Source: CAZFZT01 sp964523675
Lineage (GTDB): Bacteria > Planctomycetota > Phycisphaerae > Phycisphaerales > SM1A02
NCBI GenBank assembly: GCA_964523675.1
Contig: CAZFZT010000017.1
Span: forward strand, 1 to 43,742
Reading direction: 5' to 3'
Length of the DNA: 43,742 nt
This document shows, piece after piece, positions 23,525-32,246 of this stretch (position 1 is the first letter of the stretch; the number at the start of each line of letters is the position of its first letter). The position numbers were made by a program, and so were the translations under genes. A model generated the notes under the pieces. That model was not told where the DNA came from. It saw only the letters and a list, made by a program, of their open reading frames with translations, and did no database searches.

Positions 23525-24256
23525 ATGCTTCGCCCGCTGCGACGGCGCCTGGCTCTGATCCGCTACTACTCCGCAAGTCGGGAGGAGACTCCGTGGACGC
23601 GCGCTGGCGATGCAATGCTGTTCATCACGCTCGTGCTGGCGCTGCCAGCGGTGCTGCTCTGCGATGCGTCAGTGATCCGGCCATCGGTGGCTCTTGAGCA
23701 GAAAGGCACGCTCGATCGTGCTTCAGCCGGTCACATGGACGCCAGGCTTGCCGAGCCGGAGCGAAACCCGCCGTGGACGGAGCGAACCGTGGGGACGTTC
23801 ACGCTGCAACTGGTTGAAGAGAGCCGTGGCTGGCCGCTTTCGACATCGATTCAGACCTTGCCGCTTCGGATTGAATACGACCTCCTCCTGGAGCCGAAGT
23901 CGCGACCTGACACAGGTGGCATCGACGATGAGCCAAAGCGGGACGCAATTGAAGCAGCTCTTGTTCGCGAGGACCGGCAGCGCCTCCTTCTTGCGATGGA
24001 GCGGAACACCCCTGAACGCAAGAGCGAGCCGCTGCTGCGATGGGCCCTGGGCGCAGGACTGTGGTGGGTGTTCTTATACATCGCCGGAATGTGTCTCCTG
24101 GGTCTCGCCCGCCTGGGCGCGGCGGTATGGCAGCGGCAGGTGGACTCGCGAGCCCGGCGCTTTGCACGCTTGGGCCGCTGTATCCATTGCGGTTACGACC
24201 TGCGCGGCACTGAATTCAGTGAGCGGTGTCCGGAGTGTGGTGAACTGGCCGACTGA
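23525..24256 (+). CDS. two-pass membrane protein with C-terminal zinc ribbon
   Basis: 243 residues. A basic N-terminus is followed by a membrane helix (about 31-50), an extracytoplasmic domain of about 110 residues, a second helix (about 180-203), and a cytoplasmic C-terminus that ends in a zinc ribbon: C-I-H-C-G-Y-D-L-R-G, then C-P-E-C-G. This ribbon with the YDLRG signature recurs in many Phycisphaerae membrane proteins; I recall this as a lineage trait. The extracytoplasmic part is beta-rich (TFTLQLVEESRGWPLS, LPLRIEYDLLLEPK). No function is known; the ribbon may recognise nucleic acid, protein or metal status. The start at 23525 follows the TACGCT-N6-ATG pattern. Confidence 0.75.
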   Translation: MLRPLRRRLALIRYYSASREETPWTRAGDAMLFITLVLALPAVLLCDASVIRPSVALEQKGTLDRASAGHMDARLAEPERNPPWTERTVGTFTLQLVEESRGWPLSTSIQTLPLRIEYDLLLEPKSRPDTGGIDDEPKRDAIEAALVREDRQRLLLAMERNTPERKSEPLLRWALGAGLWWVFLYIAGMCLLGLARLGAAVWQRQVDSRARRFARLGRCIHCGYDLRGTEFSERCPECGELAD

Positions 24257-24279
24257 AAAGAAACAATCGACTGTCTGGT

Positions 24280-25359
24280 TCATCGTGAGACGATCACTTC
24301 TCGCTGCAATGAGCTTGAAGTGTACATGGCTTGGACAATCGCCTGCACCTCGCGGCCTGCGAGCCCGCCAGCCAGCGGTTCACCGCGTTGTAAGACGGCA
24401 TCGGCAAAGCGCTGATGCTGGCCGGTCCACGCTCGGTTCCATGCGTCGGTGTTGTCGATCTTGATCTGCTCATCGCGCACAGCGTTGTCGTTCTCGGAGC
24501 TCAGGAGGAAGCGATCGCCCCATAGATCGAAGAAGCACCCGCCGCGATCACCGAGCAGCAGGATTCCCTCGGGCATGACATGGTGCGGCGTATTGGATGC
24601 CCATGCCAACGACACTTCGAACGTTACACCCTGATCGAATCGAATCAGCCCGGTTGCTGAATCTTCAACGTCGAATGTGCCGTTCGGGTCGGGCGGGCCG
24701 GCCCACATTTCTTCGTAAATGTATTGATCGATCGGGCTGCCGAATCGACTTTCGCAGAACGCGCTTACGGTGATCGCTCGTTTTGCACCGGTCAAATGCA
24801 TGACAAGGTCGATGAGGTGAACGCCGATGTCGATGAGCACGCCACCTCCGGAGAGCTTCTTCGTTGTGAACCACCTGCCCAGGCCGGGAATACCCCGTTG
24901 GCGGTGCAGGAACGCCTTGGCATGATAGATCTCGCCCAACACACCCTCTGCAATGAGTTGCTGTACCGCGAGTGCTTTGGGCGCTGCCCTGCAAACGAAG
25001 CCCATTTGAACCAGCCGCTGCATGCTTCGTGCGCAGTCGATGATGGCGTCACACTCTGCGACGCTCATTGCCATCGGCTTCTCAAGCAGAATGTCCTTGC
25101 CTGCGTTCAGGCATTGCACGGCGACGTCCTTATGATGCGCGTTCGGCACGGCGACCACGAGCGCCTCAAGTTCTGGGATCGCGAGCAACTCGCTGATCGA
25201 ATCAAATGAGCGGTCGCATTGATACTCTGCGGCGAATGTCTGCGCCTTCTCAAGGTCGCAATCACAGACCGCAACCACGCGCGAGCCGGCCGCTCTTGCC
25301 GCTCGAACGTGTTCCCGCGCGACTCGACCTGCGCCGACGATGCCGAGATGAATGGTCAT
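24280..25359 (-). CDS. Gfo/Idh/MocA family NAD(P)-dependent oxidoreductase
   Basis: 359 residues, cytoplasmic. The N-terminal Rossmann fold has LGIVGAGRVAREHVRAARAA (G-x-G-x-x-A/G type). VVAVPNAHH and ILLEKPMAMS contain the family E-K-P motif with the catalytic-region Lys. The C-terminal alpha/beta domain includes GGGVLIDIGVHLIDLVMHL (the conserved G-G-x-x-x-D-x-G-x-H) and FEVSLAWASN. The substrate is probably a sugar or inositol derivative; which one cannot be read. The ATG at 25359 gives the typical M-T-I-H-L-G-I-V-G start; a TACGAT lies 9 nt upstream. An ATG 20 codons earlier is possible but gives an atypical extension. It is convergent with the zinc-ribbon gene, with 23 nt between stops. 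Confidence 0.9.
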   Translation of the reverse strand: MTIHLGIVGAGRVAREHVRAARAAGSRVVAVCDCDLEKAQTFAAEYQCDRSFDSISELLAIPELEALVVAVPNAHHKDVAVQCLNAGKDILLEKPMAMSVAECDAIIDCARSMQRLVQMGFVCRAAPKALAVQQLIAEGVLGEIYHAKAFLHRQRGIPGLGRWFTTKKLSGGGVLIDIGVHLIDLVMHLTGAKRAITVSAFCESRFGSPIDQYIYEEMWAGPPDPNGTFDVEDSATGLIRFDQGVTFEVSLAWASNTPHHVMPEGILLLGDRGGCFFDLWGDRFLLSSENDNAVRDEQIKIDNTDAWNRAWTGQHQRFADAVLQRGEPLAGGLAGREVQAIVQAMYTSSSLQREVIVSR

Positions 25360-25455
25360 GGCAGCGCCATCGTAATGGATCATGACACGGAGGAAGCCCC
25401 GCCGAGGCCATCGCGACAACCAGCGGCCGCTTGCCGGCGCACGGCTACGGAGCCG

Positions 25456-27852
25456 TTACTCGCCAGTTCCCTGGGGCAATGGCGCAGGACGTGGGTTGTC
25501 GATATGGCGTTCGAAGAAGTCGATGATGCGGTTCAGGCGATCCATGCGCAGGTGCGGATCACCGGAACGTGAGAGTTCATGTCCTCTGCTTCCACCGCCG
25601 GAACTTGAGGCAGGATAGCGAACGTATTCGACGGGGCGTTCAAGGTACTTGAGGGCTCGATACATCATTTCACTTTGTGAAACGCCGGTCCGAAGATCGT
25701 TGTCTGCATGCATGATGAGCAGGGGGGTGCGGATGCGGTTCACATAAGTGAACGGACTCTCTCGTTCAAGGATGCCACGCACGCGCGCGTCATACGGTGG
25801 TCCGCCCATGGTCCACGGCACGAGCCACCAGGCGTTGCCCTCGCCGAAAAAGGTCGGCAGGTGATAGACACCGCGCTGCGCCACGGCCGCCTTGAAGCGT
25901 TGATCGTGCCCAACGATCCACGCTGTGAGATAGCCCGCATAACTGCCACCAGTGACGACAAGACGCTCTCGATCTGCCCAGTCGTGCTTGAGAAGTGCGT
26001 GATCCAGCGCGGCAAGTACGTCGCCCGCAGGTCCATCGCCCCAATTCTGGTAGTTCGCGCGCTGGAACTCATAACCGTATCCACTCGATCCCCGAGGATT
26101 GCAGTACACCACGCCATAGCCCCAGGCGCAGAAGAGTTGGAACTCATGCCACATGGAGGCCTCGCCCGGTCCCCACATCACCTGCGGCCCGCCATGGATA
26201 TGCAGGGCCACCGGATAGGTCGGCGGCCCTGCATCGGGACGTGCCGCTCGCCGCGACGTATCCATGTTCGTCGGCGGCATCACCCAGTACTGAATGCGCG
26301 TGCCGTCCGGCCGTTCGAACCATGCTTCGACCGGCACTGAGATTGCACGCTCGTTGACCCACTCATTGAGATCCATCACCAGCCGATCGTGATCGCCTTC
26401 GTCATTCAACCCAGCCGAGAGTGACCGAACGCGAAGCACGCACGGGTTGGCAACAGTGGTGGCGGCGTAGAGAACGTTGCTGCCGCCTGTTGCTATGGCC
26501 TGGATGCCCACAGGCAAGCCGCCGACATCTGCGATGATGCGAGCGGGTTGAAGGAGACCGGGCGTCATGGCAAAGAGCGGCACTGATCCCTCCACCGCTG
26601 CGGTGAAGACTAGCGCATCGCGGCCTGGTCGCCATGCGAAGCGCCATACTGAAGCATCGAACGTTTCTTCGTCCGTCAGCCAGACGACTTCTCGCTGTGA
26701 TCCCGCACGCTCACGGTCAGCCCCTGCAGCGTCAGGCGTTTCAATGATGCCAAGCCGCCACTGTCGATACGTCGGCTCATCCTGTTGCTGCGCCGCAAAG
26801 GCAATGTAGGAGCCATCCCGACTTGCCTGCGGCGAGCGGAACCGCCAATCTTCCATCGAGAGAATCATGCGGTCATCGTTCGCGTCGATAGCGCCTGCAG
26901 CATGATCGATGCTCAGCATGTACAGCGCATTCGTGTGAACTCGGTCGGGGTGACGATGAGTCGGCTTCTTTGAAGTGTAAATGATGCGGCGGCCATCGGG
27001 CATAAAGCGCGCTTCGTTGTGGTCGTAGAAACCTCGCGTCAGCCGACGGGGTTCAGCCGGCGCGGCGTCGTGACTGCGCGGCACGTCGACGAGGAAGAGA
27101 TGTCGAAAGCGATACGGGCCAGCAAGTTCAGTTTCATCCTGAAAGTCGAGCCGATGAATCACGCGGGGCTCGCCATCCGTTGCATTCTGCGCAAGCCACG
27201 CGCGCATCTCGGCCCGGCTGCCGTCGGGACGTGGCGTTATGGCATCCGGCACTTTGAGGTCGGGCCATGTGCGACCGGGTGCTTCAAGCGGCCAGGGTGG
27301 GATTCCGTCTAGATCATCGAAATCAACGGCTGCGGTTACCAGCAGCTTTGACTCAATCGGCGACCAGTCGATACCACTGGCTCCATGCTCGAATGTCGTG
27401 ATCTGCCGCGCTTCGCCGCCATTGACGGGAAGAACCCAGACCTGAGCGGCATCGTCGTCTTCGCCCTTGCGCAAAAATGCAATGGAACTTCCATCAGGTG
27501 AAAGCCGCGGCGCAAAGTCGCTTCGCCCGCCGAACGTCATCTGGCGCGGTCGTTCGCCCGAGACGAGGTCATAAAGAAAGAGGTGCGAACGGTAGTGGTA
27601 GGTTGGATTTGTCTCGCTGCCCGCATTGGAATCCTGTTTCGTCGGCTGCTTCGTCTCAATTGACCGGACCGTAAAGACCGCCAACCGGCCGTCCCGCGTC
27701 ATATCGATGTCGGTGACGGAGCGGACGCGCAGCAGATCGGAGGTCGTGATCGGCTGAAGATTTTTCGGCGGCTGAGCGTGCGCGGCAGCGTGACAGGCGA
27801 GCGTGATCGCCACGAACGCAGTCGAAACAACGAGCGAGCATCGTCGGGTCAT
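25456..27852 (-). CDS. secreted S9 family peptidase (prolyl oligopeptidase-like)
   Basis: 798 residues. The signal peptide (SLVVSTAFVAITLACHAAAHA) ends near 26. An N-terminal beta-propeller has WD40-like/TolB-like blades (DFAPRLSPDGSSIAFLRKGE, YTSKKPTHRHP, FRSPQASRDGSYIAFAA). The C-terminal alpha/beta-hydrolase domain has the GGSYAGY nucleophile elbow (Ser near 637), Asp in MHADND (near 717) and His in SRGHEL (near 758), a complete catalytic triad. The oxyanion region is PVALHIHGGPQVMWG. It resembles acylaminoacyl- or dipeptidyl-peptidases of the S9 family that act outside the cytoplasm. The start is the ATG 6 nt after TATCAT, and it yields the signal peptide. It lies 69 nt downstream of trxA but has its own promoter element. 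Confidence 0.9.
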   Translation of the reverse strand: MTRRCSLVVSTAFVAITLACHAAAHAQPPKNLQPITTSDLLRVRSVTDIDMTRDGRLAVFTVRSIETKQPTKQDSNAGSETNPTYHYRSHLFLYDLVSGERPRQMTFGGRSDFAPRLSPDGSSIAFLRKGEDDDAAQVWVLPVNGGEARQITTFEHGASGIDWSPIESKLLVTAAVDFDDLDGIPPWPLEAPGRTWPDLKVPDAITPRPDGSRAEMRAWLAQNATDGEPRVIHRLDFQDETELAGPYRFRHLFLVDVPRSHDAAPAEPRRLTRGFYDHNEARFMPDGRRIIYTSKKPTHRHPDRVHTNALYMLSIDHAAGAIDANDDRMILSMEDWRFRSPQASRDGSYIAFAAQQQDEPTYRQWRLGIIETPDAAGADRERAGSQREVVWLTDEETFDASVWRFAWRPGRDALVFTAAVEGSVPLFAMTPGLLQPARIIADVGGLPVGIQAIATGGSNVLYAATTVANPCVLRVRSLSAGLNDEGDHDRLVMDLNEWVNERAISVPVEAWFERPDGTRIQYWVMPPTNMDTSRRAARPDAGPPTYPVALHIHGGPQVMWGPGEASMWHEFQLFCAWGYGVVYCNPRGSSGYGYEFQRANYQNWGDGPAGDVLAALDHALLKHDWADRERLVVTGGSYAGYLTAWIVGHDQRFKAAVAQRGVYHLPTFFGEGNAWWLVPWTMGGPPYDARVRGILERESPFTYVNRIRTPLLIMHADNDLRTGVSQSEMMYRALKYLERPVEYVRYPASSSGGGSRGHELSRSGDPHLRMDRLNRIIDFFERHIDNPRPAPLPQGTGE

Positions 27853-27858
27853 TCGCGC

Positions 27859-27864
27859 ATGATA
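27859..27864 (-). promoter_or_regulatory. -10 element of a leaderless promoter for the S9 peptidase
   Basis: TATCAT on the minus strand, 6 nt (GCGCGA), then ATG at 27852. Confidence 0.55.
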
Positions 27865-27921
27865 CTGCGCGAGAGTGCGCAAGTGAGCCACGCAGCGGGG
27901 AATGCACCTTGACACACGGCC

Positions 27922-28251
27922 TTAGAGAAGCGAGTCAATCGCCTGCTTGAACTGGTCCTTCGGCGTGAGGCCGACAAACTTCTTCTCGACCTCGCCGCCT
28001 TTGAACAGGATGACGGTGGGAATTGCACTGATCCCAAACTTCACCGCCACTTCGCGGTTGGCGTCGGTGTCGAGTTTGCCGATCTTGGCCTTGCCCTCGT
28101 ACTCGTCTGCGAGCTGGTCAATAGTGGGCGCGAGCATGCGGCAGGGTTGGCACCACTCCGCCCAGAAATCGACAAGAACGGGTACGTCGGACTGCAATAC
28201 TTCAGAGTCAAAGTTGGCGTCGGTGAACTCAACAACGGTCTGGCTGGCCAT
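27922..28251 (-). CDS. trxA: thioredoxin with CQPC active site
   Basis: 109 residues, normal length for thioredoxin 1, cytoplasmic, no signal peptide. It reduces protein disulfides with electrons from thioredoxin reductase. The fold is intact: FTDANFDSEVL, VLVDFWAEWCQPC (redox Cys 34 and Cys 37), cis-Pro loop ISAIPTVILF, and GLTPKDQFKQAI. The active site reads W-C-Q-P-C where nearly all thioredoxins have W-C-G-P-C; Gly-to-Gln between the cysteines should shift redox potential or partner choice. The ATG at 28251 is preceded by GGAG, about 6 nt upstream. It is downstream of folP on the same strand, 88 nt away. Confidence 0.93.
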   Translation of the reverse strand: MASQTVVEFTDANFDSEVLQSDVPVLVDFWAEWCQPCRMLAPTIDQLADEYEGKAKIGKLDTDANREVAVKFGISAIPTVILFKGGEVEKKFVGLTPKDQFKQAIDSLL

Positions 28252-28339
28252 GGAGTGCTCCTGTCATTCAGAGGTCAGAGGGCTGCGGTCAAAGGGCAGC
28301 GATCACTACCCGCGAGGCGGCAGCCCGCGGTCGCTTCAC

Positions 28340-29254
28340 TTACGATCTTACCGGCTTTGGCGACTCATGAACAGGGCCGGCCTCGACAATTGCGGCCGCG
28401 ACTGCCAGCGCCTGGCGATGAGCGGCCACATCATGCACGCGGTACATCCGCACGCCGCGCATGTACATCGCTACGGCAGCGGCAATCGAGCCGGCGACGC
28501 GCCGGTGGGGCTCGATGCTCCGCGACGGATCGAGAAAACTCTTTCGACTTGCTGCGCACAGCACGGGATACCCACAATCCGCGAGCTCGTCTATTCGTGC
28601 GATGAGTTCGCAGTTCTGCGCCACCGTTTTGCCGAAGCCGAGGCCGGGATCGATCACGATCGAAGCTGCGTCAACGCCCTTTCCTTGAGCGGCGACTGCC
28701 CGTTCTTCCAGGAACGCTCCGACGTCAGCTACGACATCGGCATACACAGGACTGGCGCTCTCCGAATACGAAGTGCTGAATGAGTCACGATCTGGTGGGC
28801 GCAGTCGGTGCATGAGAATGACACCGCAGCCGCGATCAGCCGCAAGTTGCATGAGCCGGTCATCTTCTGTTCCGGCGGCAACGTCGTTGATGATGTTCGC
28901 GCCGGCATCAAGCGCGGCTTGCGCAACTTCACTTTGTGTGGTGTCAGCAGAAATCGCAACGTCACTCACCCGTCGCAGCGCTTCAATGACCGGAACCACC
29001 CGTCGCCTCTGCTCATCGGGTTTGATTCGCTGCGCGCCGGGGCGCGTCGATTCGCCGCCGATATCGATGATCGCAGCGCCCTCGTTCACCATGTCCAGCG
29101 CAGCATCGACGGCGGCGTTGACATCAGCGTAACGACCGCCATCTGAAAAGCTATCCGGCGTGATGTTCAGGATGCCCATCAGAGTCGGCCGATCAAGCGC
29201 CAACTCGCGCTCCGGCGCGATCCGCCAATGTGGTCTCGCTATATCTGCCTTCAT
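28340..29254 (-). CDS. folP: dihydropteroate synthase
   Basis: 304 residues. Condenses dihydropterin pyrophosphate with p-aminobenzoate in folate synthesis, cytoplasm. Motifs: LMGILNITPDSFSDGGRY (family signature 1), AAIIDIGGESTRPGA (signature 2), INDVAAGTED, VILMHRLRPPD, VIDPGLGFGKTVAQNCEL and SRKSFLDPS, then the C-terminal VAGSIAAAVAMYMRGVRMYRVHDV with the conserved R-x-H. A slightly long N-terminus (ARPHWRIAPERELALDRPT) precedes signature 1. The ATG at 29254 overlaps the stop of the upstream gene by 4 nt (ATGA), so it is co-translated with that exported protein. folC lies about 4 kb away on the other strand. Confidence 0.95.
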   Translation of the reverse strand: MKADIARPHWRIAPERELALDRPTLMGILNITPDSFSDGGRYADVNAAVDAALDMVNEGAAIIDIGGESTRPGAQRIKPDEQRRRVVPVIEALRRVSDVAISADTTQSEVAQAALDAGANIINDVAAGTEDDRLMQLAADRGCGVILMHRLRPPDRDSFSTSYSESASPVYADVVADVGAFLEERAVAAQGKGVDAASIVIDPGLGFGKTVAQNCELIARIDELADCGYPVLCAASRKSFLDPSRSIEPHRRVAGSIAAAVAMYMRGVRMYRVHDVAAHRQALAVAAAIVEAGPVHESPKPVRS

Positions 29255-30897
29255 GGCTGACCTGCTTCATCGCTTTGTGAGCGGCGCATCCGCTTCAAGA
29301 CGGAAGAGGCGGCCAGATCGACGACAGGCGCAAGCACCTCGCGTGGCAGAATCAACATCGACTCCATGCCGTCGTCGCGTGCGGCAGCTCCGAAACCGAT
29401 CGGCGGCGCCCCGCGCTTGAATGCAGGCATCTCATCGAATCCTTCACATTCATGCACTGCCAGTTCACCCGCGTCTACATACGCTTCCATGAACCGACCT
29501 TTGGGCATCCAGTCCCGCATGGCTGCGACAACGTGATTTTGGCGCATCGGCTGAGCACTGTTTCGAATGCTGCTGCTAGCGAACGCCAATGTCGTTGCGC
29601 TCCTGCCAAATGTTACAAGCGTCGCATCAGCGATGTCGCTGACATAGCCGTTGCGGGGGCCCGGGTGAAAGTCGACGATGCCGTCAAGAAAGTGCCGTCG
29701 CTCGCGATTCAGTTGAAAGGCGTCGGCTCGTATGCCGTTCTCGCCGACCGGCACATCACGCTCCCAGGCAAGCGACCACCGCTCACCTGCGGGCTTCAGG
29801 ATATGTTCCACAAGCGCCCGGCGAGAAGTCGCCTGGCCGCCCCTCACCACGGCGAATGCATTGCGCGCGCGTTCGTCCTTCTGCGTCTCGTCCGGCAGGT
29901 ACCAGCCCACTTCGACGGCGTTGATGTCATCCAGAAGGTTTAGCCATGCCAGAAATGGTGCAGGCACAACCTCCGATTGACCCTCATTCGGTTTCGTGCT
30001 GCCCCGGAGTGATGCAACAAGAATGAATGGCTCATCGGGCAGTTGCAACGGCGGCTCATCGGTGCCTTGCGGTTCAGTTCGAAGTCGATCAAATACAGCG
30101 TCCCATGTACTGCCCGGTTTCACAGCGACATTCGATCGGACGAAGAAGCCCAGCGCATCGAAGGTGACGCTCAGAAGCGCGTGTTCAAAGCCGCGCCAAT
30201 CAGGGATGAGGGGGCGCAGGTGGGTCAGTGGAGCTGGCAGGGCGCGGCCGGTCCGTTGCAAATCACCGCGCAGCCAGAGAAAGATATGCCCCCGCTGCGC
30301 GATCGCTCTGCTGCGCTGGTCGAGCAATCTCGAAGAGTCCTGTTCTTTCTCGGCATTCGTCATGTGCGCAAGCGCCGCAGCATCGTGAGAGAGTGCAACA
30401 TGGCCGCCGAACGATCGTGCATGAAGCATGCCGAATTGCGCGTGATTCAGTATCTGGACCTCGTCATGCTGCTCATGTTGTCGCGCTGCACGAAAGTTGC
30501 CTCTGAAGAAAGTTGCGCTGTCGGAGATTGGAACAATCACGACGACCGCGCCGGGTCTGACGATGCCGGGAGCGGCGTCTTCCTCCACGGCATCAACTGC
30601 CGGCATCAGCACGATGGCTGCGCTACCCAGGTCGTTCACACCGACGGCGAAACCGATGGCCGCCTTGACTTGCTCGAGCGGCGTACTGCCCATCAGCAGG
30701 TGACCCCGATCCATTGCTTCGATCGCCTGGGCAAGGTGGTCGCTTGCAGCGCGTAGATTCGGGGAGGCGATAACAGCGAGCGCATCGTTCGGAATAAGCC
30801 GGGTCAAAGGGCTGAGTGCATCCTGTGCCGGAGCGCTCGTTGCCATGGCCAATGCCGTTAAGAGAAGGAGGAGACACCGCGCAGCGAAGTTGCTCAT
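29251..30897 (-). CDS. large exported protein of unknown function
   Basis: 548 residues. The signal peptide (LLLLLTALAMATSAPAQ) ends near 25. The mature part begins LIPNDALAVIASPNLRAASDHL, which resembles the opening of DUF3352-like exported proteins in planctomycetes; this is weak recollection. Repeated alpha/beta segments (FAVGVNDLGSAAIVLMPAVD, HVALSHDAAALAHMTN, PAPLTHLRPLIPDWRGFEHA) suggest a large mixed domain, with no enzymatic motif. It is likely to act in the periplasm or at the outer membrane. The ATG at 30897 follows TACACT-N6 and gives a clean signal peptide. Its stop overlaps the folP start, so folate synthesis and this protein share an mRNA, apparently by chance of operon order. 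Confidence 0.7.
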   Translation of the reverse strand: MSNFAARCLLLLLTALAMATSAPAQDALSPLTRLIPNDALAVIASPNLRAASDHLAQAIEAMDRGHLLMGSTPLEQVKAAIGFAVGVNDLGSAAIVLMPAVDAVEEDAAPGIVRPGAVVVIVPISDSATFFRGNFRAARQHEQHDEVQILNHAQFGMLHARSFGGHVALSHDAAALAHMTNAEKEQDSSRLLDQRSRAIAQRGHIFLWLRGDLQRTGRALPAPLTHLRPLIPDWRGFEHALLSVTFDALGFFVRSNVAVKPGSTWDAVFDRLRTEPQGTDEPPLQLPDEPFILVASLRGSTKPNEGQSEVVPAPFLAWLNLLDDINAVEVGWYLPDETQKDERARNAFAVVRGGQATSRRALVEHILKPAGERWSLAWERDVPVGENGIRADAFQLNRERRHFLDGIVDFHPGPRNGYVSDIADATLVTFGRSATTLAFASSSIRNSAQPMRQNHVVAAMRDWMPKGRFMEAYVDAGELAVHECEGFDEMPAFKRGAPPIGFGAAARDDGMESMLILPREVLAPVVDLAASSVLKRMRRSQSDEAGQP

Positions 30898-30903
30898 GCG
30901 GAA

Positions 30904-30909
30904 AGTGTA
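30904..30909 (-). promoter_or_regulatory. -10 element of a leaderless promoter for the exported-protein/folP operon
   Basis: TACACT on the minus strand, 6 nt (TTCCGC), then ATG at 30897. Confidence 0.55.
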
Positions 30910-30954
30910 GAGCCACGAGGCGGGGCGAACTTCTCGTTCATCCGCAGTGCTCGT

Positions 30955-30960
30955 TATCCT
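30955..30960 (+). promoter_or_regulatory. -10 element of a leaderless promoter for the 30967 gene
   Basis: TATCCT, 6 nt (GCCCCC), then GTG at 30967. It supports the GTG start. It is divergent from the promoter at 30904-30909. Confidence 0.55.
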
Positions 30961-30966
30961 GCCCCC

Positions 30967-32205
30967 GTGTCGAATGCGGCGCTGATGTCGTTCATGCTCG
31001 GATTGCTCGTGCTGATCCCCGCCGGGTGTGCATTCGTCCTGCGCCAGGCGCGGGCTCCTGGCTGGGGTGTGCTCGGAGGCGTGCTCGCGGGCCTTCTGCT
31101 CGGGCCGACGATTTTCGGCCGAATTGCACCGGCTGCCCATGAGGCAGTCTTCGTTGGTGGTGTTGAACATCGGGAAGAACTGGAGCGATTGATCTCCAGA
31201 CAAGGTGCAGACATGGCAGCTGCTGAGGCGGCCGGATTTGATCGGTCGGGGCTTGTCGCGCTTCGCGAAACCCATCGCATGGAGCGGGCAGAGCGTGAAG
31301 CGCATTTGCGAGACGCAAGATGGTCGCATCAGAAGCCGCTGCGCATGTTCACTGCGGTTGTGATCGCCATCTCACTTCTTGGAGCGGGCCGCGCTGCCGT
31401 TCCAACACCACCAAGGGGCCACCGACAGCACATGATCTCTGCGATCAGCATCGGGCTGTGGTCTGCTGCGATCCCCGGCGCGGCTGCTTATGTCGCAGCA
31501 GTTCAGTGGTGGGGGTGGTCAGCTGCCGAGGCCGCGATCACTGCCTCGGCCGTGATGATCGGCCCGTGGGCTCTCACCGCGATTGATCGATATGCGGCAG
31601 ATCGCGCAGAACACGGCGGTGCGCACCTCATTCAGACCGCCGGTCGTATCGCCTCGCTGCTCGCGATTGCTCTGACAGGTTGGGTTGCGTTTACGATCAT
31701 GGGCTTGAGCGGTCTTGCGTGGTGTGTCGCACTTGCCTCGTTTATGGTGAGCTGGGTTGTGCGTGCGCCGAGGTGGCGTCTTTCTTCGCCCGCAAGTGAT
31801 GACGGGCGGCGGCCAGCCGGTGAGGCAGGAGTGTTTGCATGTGTCGTTATTCCTGCGCTCGCTGCGTTGGCGGCCGTTCGAATTGAGTTCTTCGCTCACT
31901 TCGCCCTTTGGCCGATACTCTTGCTGCTTGCATTGAGCGGCGACGGACGCTGGCTGGGCGCATTGGTTGGCGCGATGATGCTCGGCGGGCGAAGAGGGCT
32001 GCGCACGATGCGGCTGGTTCTCGGGTCAATGGCATGCGGCCCGACACAACTCGCAATCGTCGCGCTGACCGCCAACCTCTGGTTGATTCCTGGGCAGGCG
32101 ATCATGGCCTTGACATTTGGCGCCGTATTGATCGAAGCCACCGCGCCCTTACGACGATCAATGGCCAAACGGCTCACTGAAGCGGAAGAGTGGGAGCTGG
32201 AGTGA
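30967..32205 (+). CDS. divergent membrane protein resembling cation:proton antiporters
   Basis: 412 residues with about nine hydrophobic segments. The N-terminus, ALMSFMLGLLVLIPAGCAFV then GVLGGVLAGLLLGPTIFGRI, matches the first two helices of CPA2/Kef-type antiporters (the L-A-G-x-L-L-G-P motif). The C-terminal GSMACGPTQLAIVALTANLW... IPGQAIMALTF resembles the last helices of the same group. A soluble segment of about 75 charged residues (VEHREELERLISRQGADMAA...) is inserted between them, and the central helices are fewer than in normal antiporters (about 12-13). The Asp pair of the CPA core is not obvious, so transport may be lost. Starts at GTG 30967, on the -10/N6 pattern; no Shine-Dalgarno. 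Confidence in family is moderate. Confidence 0.6.
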   Translation: MSNAALMSFMLGLLVLIPAGCAFVLRQARAPGWGVLGGVLAGLLLGPTIFGRIAPAAHEAVFVGGVEHREELERLISRQGADMAAAEAAGFDRSGLVALRETHRMERAEREAHLRDARWSHQKPLRMFTAVVIAISLLGAGRAAVPTPPRGHRQHMISAISIGLWSAAIPGAAAYVAAVQWWGWSAAEAAITASAVMIGPWALTAIDRYAADRAEHGGAHLIQTAGRIASLLAIALTGWVAFTIMGLSGLAWCVALASFMVSWVVRAPRWRLSSPASDDGRRPAGEAGVFACVVIPALAALAAVRIEFFAHFALWPILLLLALSGDGRWLGALVGAMMLGGRRGLRTMRLVLGSMACGPTQLAIVALTANLWLIPGQAIMALTFGAVLIEATAPLRRSMAKRLTEAEEWELE

Positions 32206-32246
32206 ATCGTCCGCCGCAATAACGCAAGGATCGTCTCAAGAATTCG

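Noticed and set aside
29160..29420. Plus-strand open frames in folP and its upstream gene
   Set aside because: Both minus-strand genes are supported by family motifs or signal peptide and by the ATGA overlap.
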